Below, one piece after another: positions 15,160-23,457 of a stretch of DNA of 64,000 bases; positions within the stretch are counted from its first letter, which is position 1; each line of letters opens with the position of its first letter. The stretch spans positions 186,001-250,000 of the forward strand of contig NZ_LDJG01000015.1 in the NCBI RefSeq assembly GCF_001431425.1, read 5' to 3'. The position numbers were made by a program, and so were the translations under genes. Source of the stretch: Stenotrophomonas nitritireducens (GTDB lineage Bacteria > Pseudomonadota > Gammaproteobacteria > Xanthomonadales > Xanthomonadaceae). Below the pieces are notes generated by a model. It saw only the letters and a list, made by a program, of their open reading frames with translations. It was not told the DNA's origin and did not search any database.

Positions 15160-16263
15160 CTAGAAAATACTGTCGGTTCGATAGCGATAGCTGATCGGCT
15201 CTAGGTGTTCGTTCTCGACTTTCCAGGGGATCTTTGCGGCCACCACTCCATCCGACGCATGAGGGCCAGCATCGCCTCTGGATAGCTGGATGCTGTGCAC
15301 GACAATGAGGCCATTGTTGGGGTGCTTCTCCCAATGAAGGTTCACCTCATTCTTGGTGAGCACAATGTCCCCAACATGGCCGGTCGTTCCTTTAACTTCA
15401 ATGTAGAGAGTTTCGTCTGAGCGCGTGGCTTTGAAGTCATAGGGGTGCTTAGCACTCGTATCTTCCACTGCGTATCCAAGCTGCCTTAGATGCTCTTCAG
15501 CCAGCCGCATGGCTCGCAGTTCCACGGCACGGCGCTCTGGCTGAGTAAGTCCAAAGCCTTGAGCTGTGCTGCGATTCCGGCCCTCCGTGGAGTCCTCCGT
15601 AGCACTTAGTACAGCGATAACATCCAGTGATGTTTCACCGGTACGCGCCTGTAGGTCCTCATTGGAGTAGATAGAGCTGAGCATATGCGCCATGCTCCGC
15701 ATGTCCTCGCGGATCTGGTCCTCGGGGGGTATAGCGTCAACTGGGTAGAAGTACGCAGCTGCCGACGTAAGCTCGTATGCCTGAGCTAGCTTTCCCAGCC
15801 CAAGAGATATTCGCTTTGTAAGTCGAGGATCGCTTTGCAGCTGCGGTGAAATGATCGCGCGAGCCCATCCCATCAAACGCTGTGTGTCCTGAAGCGAGCG
15901 GTTCTGAAAGCTCCCATCGTTGTTCTCAGTGGAGGCATGGGCGAGGGTTAAGTAGGCACCACTCCCATCCTCGCGAAAGAGCACCACAACGTACCAGCCA
16001 CGAGTAGCGCTGGGGGAGCGCTTGGCAGATGCAAAGCGAACCCAAGGAACTCTCGATTTCCTTCCTATGCCGTCTTTGCCTTCGATTAGCAGGTCGGCAG
16101 GCCGTACTTCTAGGATTGCGGCGAGGTTAATTGCCTCAGATCGTATGAAATATGCGGCATTCTCCCGTACCAACCGTCCTCTCAGAGCCATTTCGTCAGT
16201 AGCTTCTGAGCTGTATACGGCCTGCAACTGCAGGATCTCTTTTAGAACTTCCCTGATTGCCAA
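15160..16263 (-). CDS. MrcB-like (DUF3578) / DUF3883 restriction-type protein
   Basis: 367 residues. The N-terminal part carries an MrcB-like DUF3578 signature: LIEGKDGIGRKSRVPWVRFA (about 60-80), then GWYVVVLFREDGSGAYLTLAHA. The C-terminal 130 residues are a DUF3883-type PD-(D/E)xK domain with YD276FKATRSDETLYIE289VK291 and a conserved downstream LTKNEV. MrcB N-domains bind modified cytosine in McrBC systems and DUF3883 domains occur in restriction and defence proteins. This looks like a compact one-gene modification-dependent restriction factor without the GTPase motor. GC content is below that of neighbours, and 20-bp direct repeats bracket it. It is preceded by 160 bases without a gene. 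Confidence 0.8.
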   Translation of the reverse strand: MAIREVLKEILQLQAVYSSEATDEMALRGRLVRENAAYFIRSEAINLAAILEVRPADLLIEGKDGIGRKSRVPWVRFASAKRSPSATRGWYVVVLFREDGSGAYLTLAHASTENNDGSFQNRSLQDTQRLMGWARAIISPQLQSDPRLTKRISLGLGKLAQAYELTSAAAYFYPVDAIPPEDQIREDMRSMAHMLSSIYSNEDLQARTGETSLDVIAVLSATEDSTEGRNRSTAQGFGLTQPERRAVELRAMRLAEEHLRQLGYAVEDTSAKHPYDFKATRSDETLYIEVKGTTGHVGDIVLTKNEVNLHWEKHPNNGLIVVHSIQLSRGDAGPHASDGVVAAKIPWKVENEHLEPISYRYRTDSIF

Positions 16264-16425
16264 GCTCTACCCCTTCAATGCAAGTCACGACAGCATAGTT
16301 AAATCGGAAGTTGAAGTCCGCGTCGAGATCATCCGCTGCAGATACCTAGGGGTATGTACGACCAGCTCATGGGAGCCCAGGTCAAATTTGGATGATGCAC
16401 CTCCAGCCTTCAATGGAATTCCGTA

Positions 16426-16902
16426 TCAGTTGCAGCGGGCGCCATACGCCGGCCGGTTTCCGCTGGCGATAGCTTCGACCTCGCTGGCATAGCGGCCTTG
16501 CTTGGTGGCGCCGTAGTAGCGCGTGCCGGGGCAGTGATAGACGTGCGAGCCGGTGTTGATCCAGACGCGTGTGGCGGCTGCCGGAGCAGCGTTCCTGGCC
16601 GGCGGCGTCAGCTGTTGAATGACTTGCTGTCGGCCGGCTGCGGCCTCGTCGCGCGAGCAGGTGCGGCCATAGGCGGCGCGATACCCGTGCTGCGCGGCTT
16701 CGCGTTCTGACATGAAGCGGCCGCGTTTGGTGGTGCCGTAGTACTGCCCGCCGGGGCAGTGGTAGACGCCCGAGCTGGTGTTCACCCATACGTCGGCGGC
16801 GGCCGCCGGCAGTGCCCAGGCCAGCAGGAGCAGCAAGGCCAGCAATGGAGCAAGTCGTGATGTGGGGCGGTTCGTGGTGTCGGGCATGTCCTTGCCTGTC
16901 AT
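16426..16902 (-). CDS. Secreted protein with two tandem Cys-containing repeat domains
   Basis: 158 residues with a signal peptide (LAPLLALLLLLAWALPAAAA). Two copies of about 45 residues follow: VWVNTSSGVYHCPGGQYYGT..GYRAAYGRTC and VWINTGSHVYHCPGTRYYGA..GNRPAYGARC. Each keeps VYHCPG, YYG.TK.GR, SE.EA and a final Cys, so each probably has one disulfide. It resembles the short sunset/Ada-like modules of secreted bacterial proteins, function unknown. The start may be at the ATG five codons in (MPDTT). Its last 20 bases are repeated at 14877-14896, marking its 3' end as a likely insertion target. Confidence 0.75.
   Translation of the reverse strand: MTGKDMPDTTNRPTSRLAPLLALLLLLAWALPAAAADVWVNTSSGVYHCPGGQYYGTTKRGRFMSEREAAQHGYRAAYGRTCSRDEAAAGRQQVIQQLTPPARNAAPAAATRVWINTGSHVYHCPGTRYYGATKQGRYASEVEAIASGNRPAYGARCN
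16427..16446. repeat. Right copy of the 20-bp direct repeat
   Basis: Identical to 14877-14896. It covers the last codons and part of the stop of the minus-strand secreted protein. The interval between copies (about 1.53 kb) holds the SymE remnant and the DUF3578/DUF3883 gene. Confidence 0.7.
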
Positions 16903-16941
16903 CGCGAAGGGGTGGCTGGATGTCTGAAGCGCGGTTTGCGG

Positions 16942-17673
16942 CTACTCGCCGTCCTGTGTATTGGCCTCGGCCAGGAGCAGTTCGTAGGCCTGCACCCGGA
17001 CGCGAAGGTGGATCAAGTACCAGGAAAGCGCATAGGCGACGAGGATCCAGAGCGCGAGCGCGCCTTGCACGAAGGTGATGTTGGCAAATGCATTCCAGTT
17101 GTCCCAGCGCCAGTCCTTGAACTGCAGGTACAGCGCCACGAGCAGGGGCAGCACCCCCAGCCGGTCCATTCCACCGGTGAACAGGCCCAGACGCTCATGC
17201 ATCGTGGTGCGCCGGTCGCGGATGTAGCGCAGGCGCAGGCGGCGCTGCTCCAGCGGAAAGGCACGTACCTGCTGGACCAGCTGCTGGTACCGGATATACC
17301 CCTTCTCGATGTGCTGCGCATGTTCCCTGCGAGCGTCCCGGAACTGGCGCCAATCCCGGCGTATCTGCAGGCATAGGGTTGTGCCAAGTCCCAATACTTC
17401 CAGCGCAAGGCCAGACAGTGCACTGATTGCAGCTGCCTTACCGGACAGAACACTGCCCAGCAACATGCCCAGCCCGGCGCCGATGATGCCAACGATCAGC
17501 GACCAGCGTTCCCATGGGCCGGCTTTGGTGCCGCCTGTTCGTGCGAGGTAGTCATCCAACGCCGCATTGAGCGCGGGGAAGCTGAGTTCTTGCAGGGCTG
17601 CTCCCGCGTCGGCGGGAGGCGCCGCCGTCGTGGCGGGCGCATTGCTTGCTGTTGGGGCGGGAACGGTATCCAT
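16942..17673 (-). CDS. Hypothetical inner-membrane protein
   Basis: From the ATG at 17673 the product has 243 residues. An Ala/Pro-rich start is followed by a pair of membrane segments (WSLIVGIIGAGLGMLLGSVLSG and AAISALSGLALEVLGLGTTLCL), then a charged cytoplasmic helical region of about 85 residues (RRDWRQFRDARREHAQHIEKGY...). A second pair of membrane segments (LGVLPLLVALYLQF and FVQGALALWILVAYALSWYLI) ends the protein. I do not recognise the family. The extended frame upstream to 17847 runs through a 12-bp tandem repeat and is unlikely to be translated. Confidence 0.65.
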   Translation of the reverse strand: MDTVPAPTASNAPATTAAPPADAGAALQELSFPALNAALDDYLARTGGTKAGPWERWSLIVGIIGAGLGMLLGSVLSGKAAAISALSGLALEVLGLGTTLCLQIRRDWRQFRDARREHAQHIEKGYIRYQQLVQQVRAFPLEQRRLRLRYIRDRRTTMHERLGLFTGGMDRLGVLPLLVALYLQFKDWRWDNWNAFANITFVQGALALWILVAYALSWYLIHLRVRVQAYELLLAEANTQDGE

Positions 17674-18203
17674 ACGATTCCTAGGGCATAGGCTGCCGCG
17701 ACACCATGCCCGATTGCTACTGGTGGGTCGAGGTCTGCGCCAAGACTGGATCCTCGCCGGCGGTTGCCTATGCGGTTGCCTATGCGGCTGCCTCGGGTGG
17801 GCCGTTGCGGTTTGGGCGCGAACTTGTTTTTTAAGCTTCCCGGTCAATCAACTCGGGATATGGCGCCTTGTAAGGGTATGTTTCGCAAGGAGTAAGCGGA
17901 GAGGCGCGCGGGTAGCTTCTTTCCGGTTCTGATGCAGAAAACATGCGGAGCTGCCTTCCTGGGGGCGCCCCCCCCTGTTTCCCACCCGGTCGACGCGCGG
18001 CGGTGTGACGACGCGCACCCGATTGATGCCCGAGGTGCGCACGTAGCCATTCTGGGAACCCGACTCTGACCTTGGCTTCCCGATGAATGTTCAAAGAGCG
18101 CCTGAGCATGCCGATGGCGATTGCGACACTGCACGCAGTGCAGCCGCCAACATGGCGCGTGGCGCGTGAGCGGATACGTTCACTCTGCCCGCGGCTTTGG
18201 CTG
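17674..18203. other. 530-bp interval without a convincing gene; short tandem repeat
   Basis: GGTTGCCTATGC is repeated twice in tandem plus one degenerate copy (about 17761-17795). Three short minus-strand ORFs overlap in different frames between 17831 and 18134 (60-96 residues); none has a recognisable domain, so I do not call them. A run of C at 17968-17975 is notable. No promoter or RNA structure stood out. Confidence 0.5.
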
Positions 18204-18485
18204 CTAGAGGCGATCGACGAGTATCACCGGGGCCACCACGCAGACGAGGATCTGCAGCGCCAGATAACCGAAGAAGGCGCCGATGCTGCCGAAGAAGGCC
18301 GCCACGATGGCGGTGACTATGCTGAAGATGATGCCGACGCCGATGCGGAACAGGGTCAGCCAGCCGCTGCCGCCGCTCTTGCGGCCGCCATGTTCGGCGC
18401 GCAGGACGGCGATGGTAAAGAGGATTGAAACCAGCACCATGATCCGTGCCGGGTTCACCAGCAGCCAAGCCCAGATTTCCTGCAT
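18204..18485 (-). CDS. Small inner-membrane protein
   Basis: 93 residues from the ATG at 18485, which has a good ribosome site (CCGGAGGGCGAT). Two to three hydrophobic helices are visible: EIWAWLLVNPARIMVLVSIL, WLTLFRIGVGIIFSIVTAIV and FFGYLALQILVCVVAPVILV, with a short charged loop EHGGRKSGGSG between the first two. No family is recognised. It lies 80 bases downstream of the PnuC-like permease on the same strand and could be the last gene of that unit, although the gap makes this uncertain. Confidence 0.6.
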   Translation of the reverse strand: MQEIWAWLLVNPARIMVLVSILFTIAVLRAEHGGRKSGGSGWLTLFRIGVGIIFSIVTAIVAAFFGSIGAFFGYLALQILVCVVAPVILVDRL

Positions 18486-18566
18486 ATCGCCCTCCGGAAG
18501 AGGGCGATATTGCAGCAAGTCGCGTGGCGGTGGGCAAGCCGCAGCGCTGGATTGCGGCTTCGCGGA

Positions 18567-19133
18567 TCAGGCGGCTTTTGCCGCCTTCTTCCACGTCCGC
18601 AATCCTCCAGCGGCCAGCGCCACGAACACCAGGTACAGCGCCGCGGTGGCGTGCAGTGATTTCACCGCGTACATGCCCACGTAGACCACGTCCACCACGA
18701 TCCACAGCCACCACGCGGCGGCGTGGCGGCGTGCTTGCCACCACTGGGCCACCAGGCTGAGCGCGGCGAGCAGGGCGTCCAGCCAAGGCAGGGCGGCGTC
18801 GGTCCAGGTGTGCATGGCCGCACCCAGGGCGAGGCCGAAGGCCACGCCCATGGCCAGATCGCGCGCGCCGGCGTCGGTCGCCAGCGGCACGATGGCGACG
18901 CGGCCGTCGGGCTTGTCCTGGCGGTGCCAGTTGGCCCAGCCGTAGGCCAGGAACGCGGCGAAGGCGCCCTGCAGCAGCATGTCCGAGTACAGCCGCGCCT
19001 CGAAGAACACCAGCGCGTAGAGGCCGACGGAGAGCAGCCCCACCGGCCAGGCGAGCATGCGCCGCTGCGCCATCAGCCAGACGCCCAGGGCGCTGGCGAT
19101 GACGGCCGACCATTCCAGGATCGCCGGGTTCAT
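18567..19133 (-). CDS. pnuT: PnuC-family vitamin permease, predicted thiamine transporter PnuT
   Basis: 188 residues, all-helical, with the PnuC pattern: WSAVIASALGVWLMAQRRMLAWPVGLLSVGLYALVFFEARLYSDM at the start and WWLWIVVDVVYVGMYAVKSLHATAALYLVFVALAAGGLRTW at the end, including the WxxWIVVD ligand region. PnuC relatives are facilitators for nicotinamide riboside, riboflavin or thiamine. Here the gene overlaps the stop of a TonB receptor (TATGA) whose leader is a TPP riboswitch, so thiamine is the likely substrate. The enzyme that traps it by phosphorylation is usually a thiamine pyrophosphokinase or kinase. Confidence 0.85.
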   Translation of the reverse strand: MNPAILEWSAVIASALGVWLMAQRRMLAWPVGLLSVGLYALVFFEARLYSDMLLQGAFAAFLAYGWANWHRQDKPDGRVAIVPLATDAGARDLAMGVAFGLALGAAMHTWTDAALPWLDALLAALSLVAQWWQARRHAAAWWLWIVVDVVYVGMYAVKSLHATAALYLVFVALAAGGLRTWKKAAKAA

Positions 19134-21310
19134 AGCGCGACGGTGACCGTCAGCCGCGCCTGGCGCGGCGCGCCGGGGAACAGGTAATAGTCGCCGGAGC
19201 TGCTGCCGGTGTCGCGCCAGTAGAAGCGGTTGAACAGGTTGTCCACCGACAGGTTCCAGTCCAGCGCATGCCCCCGCAGTTCATGCCGGAAACGCAGGCC
19301 GGCATCCACCACGCTGTAGCCGGGCGCACGTACGCGGCCGTCGGCGGTGGCGACGTTGGAGGAGGCGTAGCGCCAGCCACCGGTGAGGCCCAGCCCGGCG
19401 ACGAACGGCAACGCGTAGTCGGCGTGCACGCTGGCGCGGGTGGTCGGCACGTTGATCAGCGGGTGGCCTTCGTAGGCCGGCGTGCCGGTATTGCGCGCGC
19501 GCGCCTGCAGCACGCTGGCGCTGGCGGTGAGCTGCAGGTTGTCGCTCACGCGCCCGCGTGCGCTCAATTCCAGGCCGGTGTGGGTCTGCTGGCCCTGCTG
19601 CACGAAGGTGTAGCCGTAGTCGCTGTCGTCCGGCTTTGCGTACTGGAACGGCCGGCTGATGCGGAACAGCGCCGCACCCAACGTCAGCGCATCGGACGGT
19701 GCGTATTTGGCGCCGACCTCGACCTGGCGCGACAGCACCGACGGCAGGAAGTTGCCGTCATTGCTGGTCCAGAATGGGGCCTCCTGGCCGAGCGCGATGC
19801 CGCGCACGTAGCTGGCGTACAGGTTGAGCTGCGCGTTGGCGCTCCAGATCAGCGCTGTCTGCGGCAGGAAGTGCGACACGCGGCTCTCGCGCTCGAGGTC
19901 GCCGCGCTTGTCCCAGGCGCGCTCGTCCAGGCGCACGAAACGGCCGCCGGCCAACCACTGCCAGTCGTTGGCGAAGCTCACCCGATCCAGCACGAACAGC
20001 GCCTTCTGGCGGCTGTCCAGGCGGCGCACGGACGGGCCGGGCTCGCGCGGCGAGGGCTCGAACTGCGGCACTTCGCGGTCGTGGATGTTGCCGGTGCCGA
20101 CGTACTCGTTGACGTTGCGGCGCTTGTCCACGCTGCGGCGGAAGTAATCCGCGCCGACCATCAGCTGGTGTTCCACCGCGCCGGTGGCGAAGCGGCCGCG
20201 CAGTTCGGCGCGCAGCTGCTGGTTGCGGCGGGTGTCGTCCGGGCTGCGGTAGTCGTAGATGTCGTAGTCGCCATTGGGCGCGAAGTAGTTGCCCGGCACG
20301 CTGCCGTCGGCGCATTCGGCGGCGTAGTAGCAACCATAGGCGAAGGCGACGTTGTCGTCGATCACCGAGCGGCTGTGGCTGGCCGACACGCGCGACTGCC
20401 ACGCCGGGCTGAAATCGTAGGTGTGCAGCGCGGTGAGGTTGGTGCTGTCGATGCCCACCGGCTTCTGCCAGTGCTGGTAGCCGAGCATCTGCTTGCGGTC
20501 CACGCGGCGCGGCAATGCGCTGGCGCCCAGCAGTTGGTAGCCCGAGGCCGAGCGCTGCGCGCTGGTCTGGTAGTTGGCGTCCACTTCGAGCTTGCCGCGC
20601 TCGCCGATCAGCCAGTCGGTGGCCAGTGCGTAGAAGTTGCGGCGGCCATCGGCATGGTCGATGTACGAGCTGCTGTCGTCCCATGCGGCGTTGAAGCGCA
20701 CGCCGAAGCGCGGCGTCAGCCAGTGGCCGACATCGATGGCGGCATAGCGCGAACCTTCCGCGTCGGTGCCGAGGGTGACGGTGCGCACTTCGGCCGGGCG
20801 CTTGCCGACGTAGTTGATGACGCCGCCCGGGGCGATCACGCCGGCGGCCAGGCCGGCTTCGCCCTTGAGGATTTCCACCTGCTGCACGTTCTCCAGTGCC
20901 AGGCGTTGCTCGCCGGCGATGGTCAGGCTGTTGAAGCGGTAGCCGGTGGCGGTATCCAGCGCGAAGCCGCGGATGGCGATGTTCTGGTAGTAGCCCACCG
21001 GCGCGTAGCTGTCGCCCAGCGAGGCGTCATTCGTGGCCAGTTCGGACAGCGTGCGCACGACGCGCTGGTCGAGCAGGCCGCGGTCCAGCACGCTGATCGA
21101 GGCCGGGGTGTTCTTCCAGTCGCCGGCGCCGAAGCTGTTGGACTGGGTGTCCTTGGCGCCGGGCTGCCTGGCCTGCACGCGCACGGTGGACAGCTCGGTG
21201 GGCGAGCGGTCGGCAGCGGTTTCCAGGGGGCTGGCGTGCAGCGGCAGGGCCGCGCCCAGCGCGGCGGTCAACAGCGAGATTCGGTGGCAGCGGTTCATTC
21301 GTTTCGTCAT
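19130..21310 (-). CDS. TonB-dependent outer-membrane receptor, predicted thiamine uptake
   Basis: From the ATG at 21310 the product has 726 residues with a signal peptide (RISLLTAALGAALPLHAS). The plug (about 45-170) has VQARQPGAKDTQSNSFG, LDRGLLDQRVVRTLSELA, NIAIRGFAL and ENVQQVEILKGEAGLAAGVIAPGGVINYVGKRP. The 22-strand barrel ends in PRQARLTVTVAL. It is the siderophore-type receptor class, but the TPP riboswitch in its leader and the coupled PnuC permease argue for thiamine or a precursor as substrate. An alternative start four codons downstream (MNRCHR) is possible. Translation of pnuT is coupled to this gene's stop. Confidence 0.88.
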   Translation of the reverse strand: MTKRMNRCHRISLLTAALGAALPLHASPLETAADRSPTELSTVRVQARQPGAKDTQSNSFGAGDWKNTPASISVLDRGLLDQRVVRTLSELATNDASLGDSYAPVGYYQNIAIRGFALDTATGYRFNSLTIAGEQRLALENVQQVEILKGEAGLAAGVIAPGGVINYVGKRPAEVRTVTLGTDAEGSRYAAIDVGHWLTPRFGVRFNAAWDDSSSYIDHADGRRNFYALATDWLIGERGKLEVDANYQTSAQRSASGYQLLGASALPRRVDRKQMLGYQHWQKPVGIDSTNLTALHTYDFSPAWQSRVSASHSRSVIDDNVAFAYGCYYAAECADGSVPGNYFAPNGDYDIYDYRSPDDTRRNQQLRAELRGRFATGAVEHQLMVGADYFRRSVDKRRNVNEYVGTGNIHDREVPQFEPSPREPGPSVRRLDSRQKALFVLDRVSFANDWQWLAGGRFVRLDERAWDKRGDLERESRVSHFLPQTALIWSANAQLNLYASYVRGIALGQEAPFWTSNDGNFLPSVLSRQVEVGAKYAPSDALTLGAALFRISRPFQYAKPDDSDYGYTFVQQGQQTHTGLELSARGRVSDNLQLTASASVLQARARNTGTPAYEGHPLINVPTTRASVHADYALPFVAGLGLTGGWRYASSNVATADGRVRAPGYSVVDAGLRFRHELRGHALDWNLSVDNLFNRFYWRDTGSSSGDYYLFPGAPRQARLTVTVAL

Positions 21311-21380
21311 CAGCCGTGGGGGGAGACGAAGCGAAGGCGCGCACGCGCGACCGGCCACGAAGGCGGTGTGCCTGCTGCTC

Positions 21381-21460
21381 AAAGCTCCCTACGCCGGTGC
21401 AAACCGGATCAGGTTCCAAGGGACTCTCTCAGCCTGGACAAACCCAGGCACCCCCGCTTC
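21381..21460 (-). promoter_or_regulatory. TPP riboswitch (THI element)
   Basis: Read on the minus strand the segment contains, in order, GGGGTGCC, CAGGCTGAGAGAGTCCC, TTGGAACCTGATCCGGTTTG, CACCGGCGTAGGGAG, the complete conserved core of the thiamine pyrophosphate riboswitch (CTGAGA and ACCTGAT..G). A closing helix GAAGC/GCTTT is present. It sits about 70 bases before the receptor start, so TPP would repress receptor and permease together. No T-rich terminator is visible after it, which favours control of translation initiation. Confidence 0.95.
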
Positions 21461-21507
21461 AGGGGCGCATTGAACCACAAATGCCGTGCTTTGGCTTGCC
21501 GGCGGAT

Positions 21508-22632
21508 TCAGGCGGCGGCGTGCAGCGCGGCCAGCAGCGCCTGGCCTTCGGCGCTGCGGAACCATTGCGCATGGCCGAGCAGGAACGGTTGCCAGGCCAC
21601 GTCCGCGTTGGCAGTGGAGCCGGTGATGCCTTCGAAGTACTCCACTTCGGAAAGCGCGAAGTCCAGGTGCACCACCGGCAGCAGGTCAGCCAGCAGGTGC
21701 ACGCGCGCGGGCGACAGCGGCAGTACCTGCCGGTAGCCGTCGAGCAGGGCCAGGGCGATGTCGATGCGCACGGCCTCCGCACCGCGTTCCAGTTCCAGCC
21801 AGGCGACCGCGTTGCGTTCGATGGCGGTGGCCAGGTCGAACAACGCGCTGGTGGGCGAGGCCAGGCCGAAGTCGAGCACCGTGCTCACCGCGCCATCGCG
21901 CCACAGCAGGTTGGAGACGTGCCAGTCGTTGTGCGCCCACAGCCGTGGTTCGGCCCGCAGGCGTTCGGGCAGGCCCGCGTGCCATGGCAGCACGGTGCGG
22001 CGCAGCTGTTCTTCCCACGGAATGCGTGCCAGGTAGCGCGCAAGCCCGGGGCGGTTGCCCAGGTCGGCCTTGAGCGCGGCGATGGGGTCGTGGCTGCGGA
22101 TCAGGTCGTCGCGCGCCACCAGCAGGTGGGTACCGCGCTGTGGTGCGTGGTAGCTGGCGGCGGCCTGGTGCAGGCGCGCCAGCATGCGCCCGGCATCGCG
22201 TGCCTGGGCGACGTCGGTCAGCGGCGTCCACGACGCCGCGTCGCGGTACAGGTCCTCGCCGATGCCGAGCGTGTGCAGCTCATAGGTCCAGCCTTCGTGC
22301 TCGACCGCGGTGAAGCCATCGCGATCGCGCAGCACCTGCACCACCGGCACGCCGGCGGCGGCCAGGTGCGCGATGAAGCGGTGTTCCTCGCCCAGCGTGG
22401 CCGCGTCGCGCACGCTGTGGTGGTGGCGCTTGACGAACAGGCGCCCCGCCGCGCCCTCGACGATGGCCGCCGCCGACATCGGCCGCGGGCTGTGCCACAG
22501 CGCGGTGTCCGCGCCTTCCAGCTGCGAGAAGCGCCCGCGCAGCCATGCGATCTCGCGCCCGCTGATGGCGGGCCAGTCGGCGGGTACTTCGTCGTTGGCC
22601 AGGCCCTGGACGCGGTGGGAGGAAGCGGTCAT
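21508..22632 (-). CDS. Aminoglycoside-phosphotransferase-fold kinase
   Basis: 374 residues from the ATG at 22632. The kinase core has FVKRHHHSVR (ATP lysine) near residue 70, then WAHNDWHVSNLLWRDG (catalytic HNDWHxxN loop) and VLDFGLASPTSALFDLATAIERN (metal-binding DFG region). This is the APH/ThiK/choline kinase superfamily. It lies directly upstream of the thiamine uptake operon on the same strand, so a vitamin kinase role is attractive. But the TPP riboswitch lies downstream of it, so it is not under that switch. Substrate remains open. Confidence 0.8.
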   Translation of the reverse strand: MTASSHRVQGLANDEVPADWPAISGREIAWLRGRFSQLEGADTALWHSPRPMSAAAIVEGAAGRLFVKRHHHSVRDAATLGEEHRFIAHLAAAGVPVVQVLRDRDGFTAVEHEGWTYELHTLGIGEDLYRDAASWTPLTDVAQARDAGRMLARLHQAAASYHAPQRGTHLLVARDDLIRSHDPIAALKADLGNRPGLARYLARIPWEEQLRRTVLPWHAGLPERLRAEPRLWAHNDWHVSNLLWRDGAVSTVLDFGLASPTSALFDLATAIERNAVAWLELERGAEAVRIDIALALLDGYRQVLPLSPARVHLLADLLPVVHLDFALSEVEYFEGITGSTANADVAWQPFLLGHAQWFRSAEGQALLAALHAAA

Positions 22633-22822
22633 GGACGGAAGAGCGGGGAATGCGCGGGCGATGCGGGGGCGACAGGGTAGCGCGCGGGGCGGCGTCGGGC
22701 GCGATGGCGCGCGGAACGTGCCTGTGCGTGGCGGAGGGGTTTGGGCTAGGGAAACTGCGCCATTCGATGTGGCGGTCTGACGCAAGCGGCTGTAGGAAAA
22801 CTACGCGTCGCCGTGTCAGTGA

Positions 22823-23107
22823 TCAGCTTTTGCGCTGCTTGCCGCGCCGGAAATTCTTGATCATCTCCGCCAGTTCATCGTCCTCGGCGAAGAAGTAGGC
22901 CACCGGCACGTCGAAGACATCGGCGATGCGCTGCAGGATCTGCAGATCGGGCTGGTGCACGCCGGTTTCATAGCGGTTGATGCGGGTGCTGGCGACGAAA
23001 TCGTCCAGTCCGGCCTTGATGCCGAGATTGCGCTGCGAAATGCCATAGGTCTCCCGCGCTTCGCGCAGACGCACGCTGTAGACGGGGAGCTCTTTTTTCT
23101 CAGACAA
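22823..23107 (-). CDS. XRE-family transcriptional regulator
   Basis: 94 residues: a Cro/C1-type helix-turn-helix (VRLREARETYGISQRNLGIKAGLDDFVASTRINRYETGVHQPDLQ split over residues 12-56) followed by ILQRIADVFDVPVAYFFAEDDELAEMI, the usual short tail of stand-alone XRE regulators. It is divergent from the lasso-locus TonB receptor, with a perfect-arm palindrome between them that is probably its operator. Role in controlling either itself or the receptor/isopeptidase pair is inferred from position. Confidence 0.85.
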   Translation of the reverse strand: MSEKKELPVYSVRLREARETYGISQRNLGIKAGLDDFVASTRINRYETGVHQPDLQILQRIADVFDVPVAYFFAEDDELAEMIKNFRRGKQRKS

Positions 23108-23156
23108 GGCCGTGCGTGTCCCGGGCTTCGGTGGACAGAAGCTTCCGGAAGGGCGC

Positions 23157-23186
23157 TTGACACCGATACTACGTTAAACGTAGTGT
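23157..23186 (+). promoter_or_regulatory. Promoter-like element with 17-bp palindromic operator
   Basis: TTGACA at 23157-23162 is followed after 18 bases by TAGTGT. Overlapping it, ACTACGTTAAACGTAGT (23168-23184) is a dyad with perfect 8-base arms around one central base. Position between the XRE gene and the divergent receptor operon makes this the likely XRE binding site. Confidence 0.55.
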
Positions 23187-23457
23187 GCGCACCGGGTTAA
23201 TAAGTGAACGCATCGCGTGCATAAGCTCCAGCCCGTCGAGGGGAGCGCGAGAGCGGCAAGGCAGGGCGGCGGCGCCGGGGTATCGCACAGGCCGCGCCCG
23301 GACGGGGCATCGGCAACACCACAGGGAATCGCCAGCACGGCTGATGGGCTCCGTTGCCATGGAGCGCCGTCGCCCGCGGCCGGCCCCGTGTGCCCGGCGC
23401 CTCGTCCATGCCGGACCGCAAGACCGATTACCGACCATGGAAACCAGAGGACGCAGC

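Noticed and set aside
12302..16446. Possible CRISPR array or tRNA-associated integration in the accessory patch
   Set aside because: No regularly spaced repeats with unique spacers and no tRNA or tmRNA-like sequence were seen; the only exact direct repeat is the 20-mer.
17831..18134. Three overlapping minus-strand ORFs in different frames (60-96 residues)
   Set aside because: No family match, no consistent ribosome site; all three frames being open is expected by chance in this GC-rich stretch. Kept only as an unexplained interval.
19268..21736. An 822-residue plus-strand open frame across the thiamine receptor
   Set aside because: Val/Ala/Gly/His-rich shadow of the TonB receptor and its riboswitch.
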